Shown one piece after another: positions 6,415-14,755 of a stretch of 38,139 nt of DNA; the first letter of the stretch is position 1, and every line of letters begins with the position of its first letter. The notes under the pieces are model-generated. The model was not told where the DNA came from. It did not search any database and was given only the letters and a program-made list of their open reading frames with translations. The DNA is from Saprospiraceae bacterium. GTDB taxonomy: Bacteria; Bacteroidota; Bacteroidia; Chitinophagales; Saprospiraceae. The position numbers and the translations under genes are program-made. The DNA is taken from NCBI GenBank assembly GCA_020846655.1, contig JADLDL010000302.1:1-38139 (forward strand), given 5' to 3'.

Positions 6415-8826
6415 ATGCTGAAAAACAAACTCTTGCTGCTCTGCCTGGCACTGTCGGTACACCCACTTGTTGCACAAGTGACCGTGTCCGGAAAAATTTT
6501 GGATGATAACAACCATGCCCTCGCTTTTGCGGGAATAGCCCTGGTGTCGGCCCAGGATTCCCAACTGGTAAAAGGCGCACTGAGCGATACCAGTGGTTAT
6601 TTTGCCATTCCGGCCGTACTGCCCGGCAACTACCGGCTCGTCGCCACCCTGCTCGGCTATGCCACACAGTACACTGATCCTTTTGTGGTACAGGCAGATA
6701 GTAAAAATGTAACTGCCGACATCCGGCTGCAGCTGGCGAGCACGGTGTTGTCGGAAGCAACGGTGGTAGCCCAGCGCCCCTTGTTCGAACAAAAAGCCGA
6801 CCGGCTGATCATGAATGTGGCCAACAGCCCCGTTGCCAGCGGCGGCTCCGCACTCGAAATTTTGCAGAAAATACCCGGTGTGCTGGTCGTTCAGGACCGC
6901 GTAACCCTGGCCGGCAGCCAAAGCCTGCAAATCTGGATCGATGGCAAACCCTCGCAGTATGCCGATATGAATGCCGTATTGCGGGATATGCCCGGCGACC
7001 AGATCGACCGCGTGGAACTGATTACCCAGCCCGGCGCCCGCTACGATGCCGCAGGCGGCACCATCCTGAACATTATCCTCAAACGAAATGCCGAGCTGGG
7101 TTTCACCGGCACGGCAGCCCTCACGCTCGGTGGGAGCACCTACGATCTGCGGTATGCCGGCACGGATGACCGTAATTTTTACCGCCTCAACCCCTCTCTG
7201 GGGCTCAACTACCGGAGCGGCCAGTGGAACCTGTTTGGGTCGTACAGTTACCAGCAGCGCAGCTCGTTTTCGGTCATTCAGGTGGAGCGGTTTATCGCCG
7301 ATGAAACCTACAAGCAGGTCAGTTACAACCCCTCCTCGTGGAGCATTCACAACTACCGGCTTGGCGCCGATTTTTTTGCCAGCCCCAAAACGACGGTCGG
7401 CGTGCTGCTGCGCGGGTTTACCCGAACGGGCAATAGCAATTCCAAAAACGTGACGGATGTGTTCAACCAGGACCAAACCCAGGGCTTGGGCAGTTTTATC
7501 ACCCAGAACAATACACAGTCGGACCGCACGAACCTCTTGGGCAACCTGAACCTCAAACACGAGTTCGACGCCGAGGCCGGACACACCCTGAACCTCGACC
7601 TGGACTACAGCCAGTACGATATCCAAAACAACAGCGCACTCGCTATTTACCAACTGATTTCCAGCGGCCCGGCCTCGCTCTCCAACCAGAACCTGAACCA
7701 ACCGATCCGACTCTTCGTCGGGCAGACCGACTACGCCCTGCCCCTCGACTCCACGTTCAAACTGGAGGCCGGCGCCAAGGCCAGTTTTGCGAAAATCGAC
7801 AACGACCTGCAGTTCCTGCGCGGTGGCGTGCTGGACACCGCCCAATCCAATGGTTTTTTATACCATGAAAACATCAACGCGGCATACCTCAACCTGTCCA
7901 AAAAACTGAAAAAGTTTGACTTCAATGCCGGCCTCCGGGCCGAGCAAACGGTGGTGAGCGGCGAAACCATGGGCGAAAAGGTGCTGGACCGCAACTACCT
8001 CCAATGGTTTCCCAGCGCCAGTGCGGTGTACAACATCAATTCGCACTTTGCGGTGCAGGGCGCCTACAGCCGACGGGTCAACCGGCCCGGTTTCCAGCAG
8101 CAAAACCCCTTCGCCTTTTTCATCGATTCCCTGACCTACACCCAGGGCAACCCGCTGCTGCGCCCCGAAATCACCGACAATACCCAATTGGCCGTGACCT
8201 ACGATGGCCAACCTTTTTTCAAAGTGTCGTACGGCAAAACCAGCGACGTGATTATCGAAAACGCGCCGCGCCTCGAGGGCACGCGCACGTTTACCACCGC
8301 CGCCAACCTGGCAGAATACCAACGCTGGACCCTGGAATTGAATTTTCCTGTAAAATTTAAAAAACTCATCGACGGCTACGGCGGAAACCAGTTTATCTAC
8401 AACGCCTACGATGCCGAATACCTCGATACCCGCTACAACCGGAGCCGTTGGAACTGGCTGGCCTATGCCCAAATCAACGTCAACCTACCAGGCGATTTCA
8501 AACTCGAACTCGGCGGTTGGTACATGACCAAGTTCCTGGAAGAGTTTTTTGACATCAGCACCATGGGCGGACTCAATTTTGGGGTTTCCAAAACCTTTTG
8601 GGACAAACGTGGGCGGCTTTCGCTCTCCCTCAACGACATTCTCTACACCCAAAACTCGGATATTCATATTGATTACTCCGACGTCCTCGTCAATTTTTCG
8701 CAACGCAACGATTCCCGCAACGCGCGCCTGACCTTCAGTTACCGCTTCGGCAATACCGAACTCAAAAACGCCCGCCGCCGTGGCACCGGCTCCGACGACC
8801 AAAGCGCCCGCGTAAAAGTAGAATGA
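6415..8826 (+). CDS. Outer membrane beta-barrel receptor with CarboxypepD_reg-like N-domain
   Basis: A large outer-membrane protein of 803 residues. A signal peptide (MLKNKLLLLCLALSVHPLVAQ) is followed by a carboxypeptidase-regulatory-like beta-sandwich (about 22-105), a plug-like domain (about 120-230, with LQKIPGVLVVQDRV, the IWIDGKPS turn and QPGARYDAAGG), and a long beta-barrel. The closing segment (LTFSYRFGNTELK followed by an Arg/Asp-rich tail) is typical of the Bacteroidota outer-membrane beta-barrel family (PF14905-like) rather than of SusC. I see no TonB box or SusD partner. The substrate is unknown; peptides or metal chelates are possible. The ATG at 6415 is chosen over 6328 because it starts directly at the signal peptide. 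A terminator follows at 8878-8926. Confidence 0.82.
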   Translation: MLKNKLLLLCLALSVHPLVAQVTVSGKILDDNNHALAFAGIALVSAQDSQLVKGALSDTSGYFAIPAVLPGNYRLVATLLGYATQYTDPFVVQADSKNVTADIRLQLASTVLSEATVVAQRPLFEQKADRLIMNVANSPVASGGSALEILQKIPGVLVVQDRVTLAGSQSLQIWIDGKPSQYADMNAVLRDMPGDQIDRVELITQPGARYDAAGGTILNIILKRNAELGFTGTAALTLGGSTYDLRYAGTDDRNFYRLNPSLGLNYRSGQWNLFGSYSYQQRSSFSVIQVERFIADETYKQVSYNPSSWSIHNYRLGADFFASPKTTVGVLLRGFTRTGNSNSKNVTDVFNQDQTQGLGSFITQNNTQSDRTNLLGNLNLKHEFDAEAGHTLNLDLDYSQYDIQNNSALAIYQLISSGPASLSNQNLNQPIRLFVGQTDYALPLDSTFKLEAGAKASFAKIDNDLQFLRGGVLDTAQSNGFLYHENINAAYLNLSKKLKKFDFNAGLRAEQTVVSGETMGEKVLDRNYLQWFPSASAVYNINSHFAVQGAYSRRVNRPGFQQQNPFAFFIDSLTYTQGNPLLRPEITDNTQLAVTYDGQPFFKVSYGKTSDVIIENAPRLEGTRTFTTAANLAEYQRWTLELNFPVKFKKLIDGYGGNQFIYNAYDAEYLDTRYNRSRWNWLAYAQINVNLPGDFKLELGGWYMTKFLEEFFDISTMGGLNFGVSKTFWDKRGRLSLSLNDILYTQNSDIHIDYSDVLVNFSQRNDSRNARLTFSYRFGNTELKNARRRGTGSDDQSARVKVE

Positions 8827-9086
8827 AGGTTAGACGGTTGGAGGGTTAGAAGGTTGGATAGTTGGAGGAGTAGAACTGCTGGTTGAGTTGAGGGTCTGGA
8901 GACTCTCACCAGCATCGTTTTTTTTTCCGCTGTTGGCGTCCGCCAACAGCAACGGCGAAGCGAGGGCATGCCAGGGTCTCGAATGTAGTTGGCGGGGACG
9001 CCAACTACGGCAACAAAACTTTGCGGCGCACGTAAACATTAAAACGTTGTGGCGCACAGCAACCTTCTAACCATCCAATCCCTCTC
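8827..9086. repeat. Intergenic element with inverted octamer arrays and two hairpins
   Basis: This 260-bp gap between convergent genes is structured throughout. One base-step after the receptor stop, five tandem octamers of the form nGGTTRGA fill 8827-8866. The opposite end (about 9058-9081, ending 5 bp before the batA stop) has related octamers in inverted orientation, with a 13-bp exact inverted match (8844-8856 against 9060-9072). Between them lie the terminator at 8878-8926 and two palindromes with the shared core GTTGGCG/CGCCAAC: 8929-8950 (10-bp arms, 2-bp centre) and 8985-9008 (10-bp arms, 4-nt loop). It looks like a small repeat element of REP/MITE type, but copy number cannot be judged from one window. 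Confidence 0.65.
8878..8926 (+). terminator. Intrinsic terminator after the receptor gene
   Basis: GCTGGT (8878-8883) pairs with ACCAGC (8908-8913). GAG/CTC and GTCT/AGAC continue the stem inside, and after ATCG a run of nine T residues follows (8918-8926). Confidence 0.7.
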
Positions 9087-10076
9087 CTAGATCGTTACAG
9101 AGCGTAGCAGGGTCCAGCGCAGCAGGGTTTCCAGGAGCAGGAATACGACGGCAATGCCGATAAACCAGTAGTACAACTCGGTGGTATGGCGGAGGATGCT
9201 GACGTCCACTTTGGTTTTTTCGAGGCGGTCGATTTCGTCGTAGATGCCTGCCAGGTCTTTTTCGGACCAGGCCCGATAAAACTTGGCGCCCGTCAGGATG
9301 GCCATTTCATTCAACAGTTCGGTGTCAAATTCCATCTGCCGGGGCGAATAGTCGTAACTGCCGTCGGGGTTGCGGCGGGCGGGTGACAGCACCACGCCGG
9401 TCGTTCCCACGCCCACGGTGTACACCCGGATGCCGAGGGTTTTGGCAATTTCAGCGGCTTTCATCGGGGCGATATAGCCGGCGTTGTTTTCACCGTCGGT
9501 GAGCAGGATCACGATTTTGCTGCGCGAGGGGCTGTCTTTGAGGCGGTTGACGGCCGTTGCCAGGCCCATACCAATAGCAGTGCCGTCGTCCAGGCGCCCC
9601 ACCTGCAAGTCGCGGAGGAACTGCTGGACTACGCGGCGATCGGTAGTCAGGGGGCATTGGGTAAAGGCTTCGGCCGAAAAAGCCACCAGACCGATCCTGT
9701 CGTAGGGCCGGTTTTCCACAAAATCGCTGGCCACCTGTTTGGCTACACGGAGGCGATCTGGGTCAAAATCTTTGCTCAGCATGCTGGGCGAAATATCCAG
9801 CGCCAGGACGATATCGATCGCGTCGGCCTGTACTTTTTCTTCCTGCCACTGCTGTTGGGGGCGCGCCATAGCCACCGCCAGCAAGCCCAGCGCCACCCAA
9901 CGCATGGGAGGCAGCCAACGCCGCACCCATACCCGCCAGGTGGCGCCCCGCCGCAAGGCTTCCTGCCCCGGCATCACCAGCACCAACTGACGCTGGCCGC
10001 TCAGCCGGCGTTGGCGCCAGACCAACAAGGGGACAATGAGGAGCAGCAAAAGCCAAATGGGTTGAGCAAGTATCAC
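9087..10076 (-). CDS. batA: BatA-like membrane VWA-domain protein
   Basis: An inner-membrane protein of 329 residues with a von Willebrand factor A domain, as in BatA of the Bacteroidota 'aerotolerance' operons. An N-terminal hydrophobic segment (about 5-20) and a second one (about 58-72) precede the VWA domain (about 88-290). The metal-ion-dependent adhesion site is complete: DISPS near residue 93, the Thr in DGTAIGMG, and LLTDGENN. A C-terminal transmembrane helix (about 305-325) closes the protein. It is the last gene of the seven-gene minus-strand run, 87 nt after the BatD-like gene. BatB, BatC and BatD, which often follow BatA, are absent here; a repeat-filled gap and a convergent receptor gene lie downstream instead. 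The cellular role of Bat proteins is not settled. Confidence 0.9.
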   Translation of the reverse strand: MILAQPIWLLLLLIVPLLVWRQRRLSGQRQLVLVMPGQEALRRGATWRVWVRRWLPPMRWVALGLLAVAMARPQQQWQEEKVQADAIDIVLALDISPSMLSKDFDPDRLRVAKQVASDFVENRPYDRIGLVAFSAEAFTQCPLTTDRRVVQQFLRDLQVGRLDDGTAIGMGLATAVNRLKDSPSRSKIVILLTDGENNAGYIAPMKAAEIAKTLGIRVYTVGVGTTGVVLSPARRNPDGSYDYSPRQMEFDTELLNEMAILTGAKFYRAWSEKDLAGIYDEIDRLEKTKVDVSILRHTTELYYWFIGIAVVFLLLETLLRWTLLRSVTI

Positions 10077-10163
10077 AAGGCAACTGGATAGACCAGGTTT
10101 TAAATGACAGACATACGGTGTGCGACGATTGGGTCAGAGTGTTGAGGTACAGGTATTGGCAGA

Positions 10164-11180
10164 TCAGGGATGTGCGCGGGAGTTTTCAGTGGGTGTGGCG
10201 GACTGGTTTTCCGCCGCCGGCCGGGGTTTGGTTTGTTCCACCAGGTACCGCAGTTCTTGCAGGGCTTTGGCGTGGTAGGTTTCAGGGGGGATGCTTTTGG
10301 CAAATTTGGCCAAGTCGGCGAGGCTGAGAAATTCGGACAAAGGCGGCAACAAGGGCGCCGGCACATCGGTGCGCGCCAGCAGGCGGATAATTTCGGCAGA
10401 AGCCGATTTCAAGGCCGGAATCTGGTAGCGGACTTCGAGGTACTCGCGGGCAATATGGCTCAGTTCGGAGTAGTAGACCTTGATGCGACCGTTTTGCCAG
10501 TGTTGCTGCCGTTCGAGTTCGGACAGTTGGCGCAAAGCCAGTTCGTGCGGCGGCAACTGGAGCGCCCGCACCTTGCGGAGCCCGGATGTCCGTTGCCGGC
10601 GCATGACCCAGGCGATCACCAGGCTCAGGATCAGCAGCCCGACCGCGATGGGCATTACCGGCCCAATGTAATCCTGCCACTCTACGGGTTCCTGGTAAAT
10701 GCCTTTGATGTCGAGCATGTCCACCGGGTCATCGGGCGAAGGCGTGGGCAACACCGTTAGTTCGAGCGGAGCGGTGTACAAGGTGTCGCCATTTTGCAGT
10801 ACAATGCCCAAAGGCGGCAGTTGAAAATGAGCAGAATCAAAGGCAATAAAGGTGATGTGTTGGCCCCAAATATCACCTTCGTCTTTCCAGGTGCTGCGGT
10901 GCAGGATGTTGGCCGAGGGCAAGAAAGATTCCCAGGGCTCGTAGGCAATGCGCAAGGGTTGGCCATATTGGCGTGGCACGGCCAGGTGCAGCAAAAAAGG
11001 ATTGCCCGTTTCTACAAACTGACTGTCGAAGCTGGCCACCGCATCTTCCGTCTGCGCCTGTACGTGCAGGCTCAGACACAAACCAACCAGCCATAACCCA
11101 AGTATCCGAAAGCAAGCCCTGCGGGCAGCCTGGAACACCGGCGATGGGATGGCAGTAGGAGAAGAAGCTGCGCGCAACAT
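10164..11180 (-). CDS. BatD/DUF4381-like membrane protein
   Basis: A protein of 338 residues with a long, basic signal region (Arg-rich first 25 residues, then LGLWLVGLCLSLHVQAQ). A beta-rich periplasmic part follows (about 45-170; it contains FVETGNPFLLHLAVP, as in BatD-type repeats), then one transmembrane helix (about 175-195) and a cytoplasmic tail with a helical region (SELSHIAREYLEVRYQ) found in the proteins encoded between DUF58 and BatA in Bacteroidota. Position and architecture support the assignment more than any catalytic motif. The ATG at 11180 is preceded by an A-rich leader, and the DUF58 stop lies 24 nt upstream, so the two are probably co-transcribed. It may present or bind the VWA partners at the membrane (inference). 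Confidence 0.72.
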   Translation of the reverse strand: MLRAASSPTAIPSPVFQAARRACFRILGLWLVGLCLSLHVQAQTEDAVASFDSQFVETGNPFLLHLAVPRQYGQPLRIAYEPWESFLPSANILHRSTWKDEGDIWGQHITFIAFDSAHFQLPPLGIVLQNGDTLYTAPLELTVLPTPSPDDPVDMLDIKGIYQEPVEWQDYIGPVMPIAVGLLILSLVIAWVMRRQRTSGLRKVRALQLPPHELALRQLSELERQQHWQNGRIKVYYSELSHIAREYLEVRYQIPALKSASAEIIRLLARTDVPAPLLPPLSEFLSLADLAKFAKSIPPETYHAKALQELRYLVEQTKPRPAAENQSATPTENSRAHP

Positions 11181-11204
11181 ATTTTTTTATCGCTCTGAAA
11201 AGGT

Positions 11205-12062
11205 TTATCCGTGCATGATGGTGTGTGCCCGTTGTTCAAAAAAATGCAACAGGGCTTGTACGTACGAATCGGTGGTGGGCAGGCTCAGAAAATCGGCGCC
11301 GGCCCGCCGGAACAAGGCTTCGGCCAATGTTTTTCGTTTTTCAAACTGTCGGTTGTACAAGCGCCGGAAGTCGGGGTCGGTGGTATCCACCCAATGCAAG
11401 GCGCCGGTTTCGGCATCGGCCACCCGCAGCAGGCCCACATCCGGCAGGCGCTGTTCGAGAGGATCCCAGCAGTGCAACCCGATGCAATCGTGCCGTTTGG
11501 CAAAAATGCGCAGCGGCGCCTCAAACGTATCCGTCAAAAAATCGGACAAGACAAAGCAGACACTGCGTTTGCGCAACACATTGCGGGCATACTGGAGCGC
11601 CCCCGACACATCGGTGCCGCGGCCGGCAGGATTCAGGTTCAGCAGTTCGCGGACCAGCCGAAGGGCGTGCTGCCGGCCTTTTTTCGGCGGAATAAACAAC
11701 TCAATCCGGTCGGAAAACAGCAGAAGCCCCACCTTGTCGTTGTTGGCGATCGCCGAAAACGCCAGCACGGCGCAGATTTCGGTCATCAGCTCCTGTTTGG
11801 ACTGCCCCGTGCTTCCAAAAAACGAAGAGCCGCTCACATCCACCAGCAGCATGACCGATAGCTCGCGCTCTTCCTCAAAAATCTTGACGTGGGCTTCGCC
11901 CGTGCGGGCCGTCACGTTCCAGTCGATGGTCCGCACATCATCGCCCGGCTGGTACACCCGCACCTCGCTGAACGACATACCCCGCCCCTTAAACGCGCTG
12001 TGGTAGCCGCCTGTAAACAGGTTGCGGCTTAGGCCCCGGGTCTTGATTTCGACCTTTCGCAC
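11205..12062 (-). CDS. DUF58 domain protein, N-terminus uncertain
   Basis: A cytoplasmic protein of the DUF58 family, which has a VWA-like fold and is nearly always encoded with MoxR ATPases. Visible family motifs: KTRGLSRNLFTGGYHSAFKG, GMSFSEVRVYQPGDDVRTIDW, the MIDAS-like DVSGSS, GRGTDVSGAL, and FVLSDFL. The only in-frame start near the 5' end is GTG at 12062, which gives 285 residues. The in-frame codons just upstream read DTAELLKKV, which resembles the usual family N-terminus, but no ATG is in that frame. An ATG at 12103 (minus strand) would join this frame if the A8 tract at 12088-12095 had one more A. A sequencing error, a real frameshift or slippage at the A-run could each explain this. 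Confidence 0.87.
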   Translation of the reverse strand: MRKVEIKTRGLSRNLFTGGYHSAFKGRGMSFSEVRVYQPGDDVRTIDWNVTARTGEAHVKIFEEERELSVMLLVDVSGSSFFGSTGQSKQELMTEICAVLAFSAIANNDKVGLLLFSDRIELFIPPKKGRQHALRLVRELLNLNPAGRGTDVSGALQYARNVLRKRSVCFVLSDFLTDTFEAPLRIFAKRHDCIGLHCWDPLEQRLPDVGLLRVADAETGALHWVDTTDPDFRRLYNRQFEKRKTLAEALFRRAGADFLSLPTTDSYVQALLHFFEQRAHTIMHG

Positions 12063-12152
12063 TTTTTTGAGCAGTTCGGCGGTATCCTTTTTTTTAGTTC
12101 CATTGCGCCATCAGACGCAGGTATCTCGTTTTATGTTGAACCCACAAAGGCC

Positions 12153-13559
12153 TTATTTCACCAAATCAGCAATCGGGTTGTCGCGGCGCATGTACGGTTT
12201 CAGGGTAGAGTAGGGCACAATCAGGTGTTGCTGGCCATACACCGGGTGAAATTGCGAACTGAGTTCCAAGCCGTCGCGGCGAATGGTAAACATCTGGAAG
12301 CCGTCTTTGGCCAGCCATTCGCGAAACTTGGGGTCGGCGGCAAATTTTGAAATCTTCGGCATCTCCTTGCGCGTGTACTCCCCAAACCACTCTTTGGCGT
12401 TAAAATTCTTGTTGAACAAATCTTCGTAGGTGATTTCTTTGCCACTGCGCAGGTCAAAATTAAACGAAACACCGTCGGTGGCATCTTTCCAGGATTCGGC
12501 AAAGGTCAGGTAGCCACAGAACAAGGTCTCTGTCCAGCAGGTCACATCATACCAGGCGCTGGCCCGCAGGGCATTGCGGTTGGCCGGCGTTTCAGGTTTT
12601 TTCTGGGCGCCAATGGTGGTTTTGCACTTCGTCACCCAATCGTTGATGCGGCGGTCCAGCGATGTGTTGCAGGCTTCGCAGCGGGTACGGGGGTACAGGG
12701 CATCGTAGCTGCTGGTGTAGTCGGCATATTCCAGGCAACCCACCACGTAGTTTTCGCGCATGGTGAGTTTGATCTCGCGTTTTTCACCCGATCCGATCCA
12801 TTTGCAATCGTTGGCCGAAGGCGTTTTCATGCTGCCTTGCAGGTGCGCGGCGGTTTTGCCGTTGGGCAGGATGGCCTGTATCTCGTAGTGTTCGTCCGGA
12901 AAAATTTTGCCCGCCAGGGCATAGGTTTTATCGTCGGTTTCGATCCAGAGATAGCCGTTCAGAATGTTGTTGTTCACGCGGGCCAGCACCAAATCCACCC
13001 GGCCGTTGTTCCAGCGCGACACAAAGCGACGGATCCATTTGTTGTCGCCGCAGGGAATATTGAGGGCTTTGGCCGTGGGCACCTCCTTGGCCTCAAACCG
13101 GGAACCGAGGGTATTGCTGGCGTTGGTCCATTCGGCTTCCATTTGTTCTCCCTGGAGGCTGCCGGTCAGGTGGCCGCTCACCGCGTTTTTGCGGTCGTAT
13201 TCCTCCAAAATCAGCACTACGCCTTCCAGCGTGCCGCTCAGGCGGAAACGCTCCTGACTTTTGGCGTAGCTCAGGTAACCCCGGCAGTTGCTGCCGTCGA
13301 AGCCCAGCGAGAGCAGCACCTCCGTGGCGTCGTCGAGGCGCCCCCTGAAAAAGCGAATCCATTGCAGGTTGGCTTTGGCGTCAAACAAATTCACGACCGC
13401 CGTGTCCCTGGCCGGCGGTTTGCCGGCACTTGCCGCCGGGTTGGCCGGCGCAGCAGCGGGTTTGGTAGTTTTGGGTGGGTTTGTTTTTTGGGCAAACAAA
13501 CAAGCCGGCGCGCCCAGCAGGAGGGCGCCCAGCAGGAGGGTTGGCAAACATCGCAGCAT
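12153..13559 (-). CDS. Secreted protein with DUF3298-like C-terminal domain
   Basis: A protein of 468 residues with a signal peptide (MLRCLPTLLLGALLLGAPACLFA) and an Ala/Pro/Lys-rich linker to about residue 50. A long middle part of repeated beta-strand segments around FSGxL/RGYL-like turns has several Cys residues, including CEACNTS and two more Cys near WYDVTCWTETLFCGYLTF. The last 110 residues (FNFDLRSGKEITYEDLF..., ending in LIVPYSTLKPYMRRDNPIADLV) resemble the DUF3298 domain of RsiV/PdaC-type proteins, where it follows a DUF4163 domain and may bind lysozyme or cell-wall material. The ATG at 13559 is preferred to the GTG at 13574. It sits between moxR and the DUF58 gene, which are normally adjacent, suggesting an inserted extracytoplasmic component. 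Function is unknown. Confidence 0.65.
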   Translation of the reverse strand: MLRCLPTLLLGALLLGAPACLFAQKTNPPKTTKPAAAPANPAASAGKPPARDTAVVNLFDAKANLQWIRFFRGRLDDATEVLLSLGFDGSNCRGYLSYAKSQERFRLSGTLEGVVLILEEYDRKNAVSGHLTGSLQGEQMEAEWTNASNTLGSRFEAKEVPTAKALNIPCGDNKWIRRFVSRWNNGRVDLVLARVNNNILNGYLWIETDDKTYALAGKIFPDEHYEIQAILPNGKTAAHLQGSMKTPSANDCKWIGSGEKREIKLTMRENYVVGCLEYADYTSSYDALYPRTRCEACNTSLDRRINDWVTKCKTTIGAQKKPETPANRNALRASAWYDVTCWTETLFCGYLTFAESWKDATDGVSFNFDLRSGKEITYEDLFNKNFNAKEWFGEYTRKEMPKISKFAADPKFREWLAKDGFQMFTIRRDGLELSSQFHPVYGQQHLIVPYSTLKPYMRRDNPIADLVK

Positions 13560-13634
13560 CGGGAGTATCGTCACCAGGCAAATACGGTTTGAGTTTGAAA
13601 AGGATGAAAAAAGAAATTTCAGGTTGCAAACGGC

Positions 13635-14630
13635 TTATGGGACCTCTACCGTATTTAAAATTTTGGCAATGATATCTTCCTGGCTCACATTCTCGGCCTC
13701 GGCTTCGTAAGTCAGGCCAATCCGGTGCCGCAGGACGTCGGCGCAAATGCTGCGCACATCTTCCGGAATAATGTAGCCCCGGCGGTGCAAAAAAGCCATA
13801 GCGCGGGCGGCCTGGGCCAGTGAAATGCTGGCCCGGGGCGAAGCGCCGTAGCTGATCAGGGGCGTCAGGCTTTTCAGGCCATACTTCGCCGGGTCGCGGG
13901 TAGCCAGCACGATATCGAGGATGTACTCCTCAATTTTTTCATCCATATAAATCCGGTGCAGCACGTCGCGGGCGCGCAGCAGCGTTTCGGTACTGACAAC
14001 GGGCCGGATGCTGGGGTGTTCTTTTTCAAGATTGAGCCGGACGATGGCGCGCTCTTCGTTTTTGTCGGGGTATCCGATTTTTACTTTGAGCAAAAACCGG
14101 TCGACCTGGGCTTCGGGCAGCGGATAGGTGCCTTCCTGTTCGATCGGGTTTTGCGTAGCCAGCACCAAAAAAGGTTCCTGGAGCGGAAAACTTTCGTTGC
14201 CAATGGTCACTTGCCGCTCTTGCATGGCTTCGAGCAAGGCGCTTTGCACTTTGGCGGGCGCGCGGTTGATCTCATCGGCCAGCACGAAATTGGCAAAAAT
14301 AGGCCCCTGGCGCACCGTAAACTCAGAGCGGGCAGGGTTGTAGATTTGTGTGCCGATGATGTCGGCCGGCAGCAGGTCGGGGGTAAACTGGATGCGGTTG
14401 AAACGGGCGTCGATGGCCTGGGCCAGCGTTTTGATGGCCAGCGTTTTGGCCAGGCCCGGCATGCCTTCGAGGAGGATGTGCCCACGCGTGAGCAGCCCGA
14501 TCAGCAGGCGTTCCAGCATGGCTTGTTGGCCAACGATAATTTTACCGGTTTCGGCCGAAAGATCGGCGAGAAAGGCACTTTCCTGGTGGATTTGATAATT
14601 CAGGGATTCGATGTCCACGTGACTCTGCAT
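13635..14630 (-). CDS. MoxR-family AAA+ ATPase
   Basis: A cytoplasmic AAA+ ATPase of 331 residues, thought to act as a chaperone for VWA-domain partners. Visible motifs: Walker A GMPGLAKT (about residues 55-62), FTPDLLPADIIG, Walker B VLADEINRAP (about 115), the sensor region LVLATQNPIEQEGTYPLPEAQ, and the arginine-finger segment VDRFLLKV. The C-terminal lid has YGASPRASISL, a hallmark of the MRP subgroup. The ATG at 14630 is used; the longer frame (to 14759) adds a non-conserved segment that spans a candidate -7 box at 14662-14669. It lies 75 nt before the DUF3298-like gene and 125 nt after the DUF2201 gene. Confidence 0.95.
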   Translation of the reverse strand: MQSHVDIESLNYQIHQESAFLADLSAETGKIIVGQQAMLERLLIGLLTRGHILLEGMPGLAKTLAIKTLAQAIDARFNRIQFTPDLLPADIIGTQIYNPARSEFTVRQGPIFANFVLADEINRAPAKVQSALLEAMQERQVTIGNESFPLQEPFLVLATQNPIEQEGTYPLPEAQVDRFLLKVKIGYPDKNEERAIVRLNLEKEHPSIRPVVSTETLLRARDVLHRIYMDEKIEEYILDIVLATRDPAKYGLKSLTPLISYGASPRASISLAQAARAMAFLHRRGYIIPEDVRSICADVLRHRIGLTYEAEAENVSQEDIIAKILNTVEVP

Positions 14631-14661
14631 GGCGATTTCTGTGTGGTGTCTGAGTAGGGCG

Positions 14662-14669
14662 CAAAAATA
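14662..14669 (-). promoter_or_regulatory. Candidate internal promoter before moxR
   Basis: On the minus strand TATTTTTG matches TAnnTTTG exactly, 32 nt before the moxR ATG and inside the 125-bp gap after the DUF2201 gene. No TTG is seen at the usual distance, so this is weak support for a separate moxR-batA transcript. Confidence 0.3.
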
Positions 14670-14755
14670 GCGCCACTGTGCCATAAAGAACGGATTTCCA
14701 GGGGCATTTGTGGTGGAAAGGGCAAAGTTCCGGGCGAACCGCCATGCAATGCCCC

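Noticed and set aside
9060-9086. Terminal inverted repeats of an insertion sequence
   Set aside because: No transposase gene or remnant is present between the arms, and the arms are made of short tandem units rather than IS-type ends.
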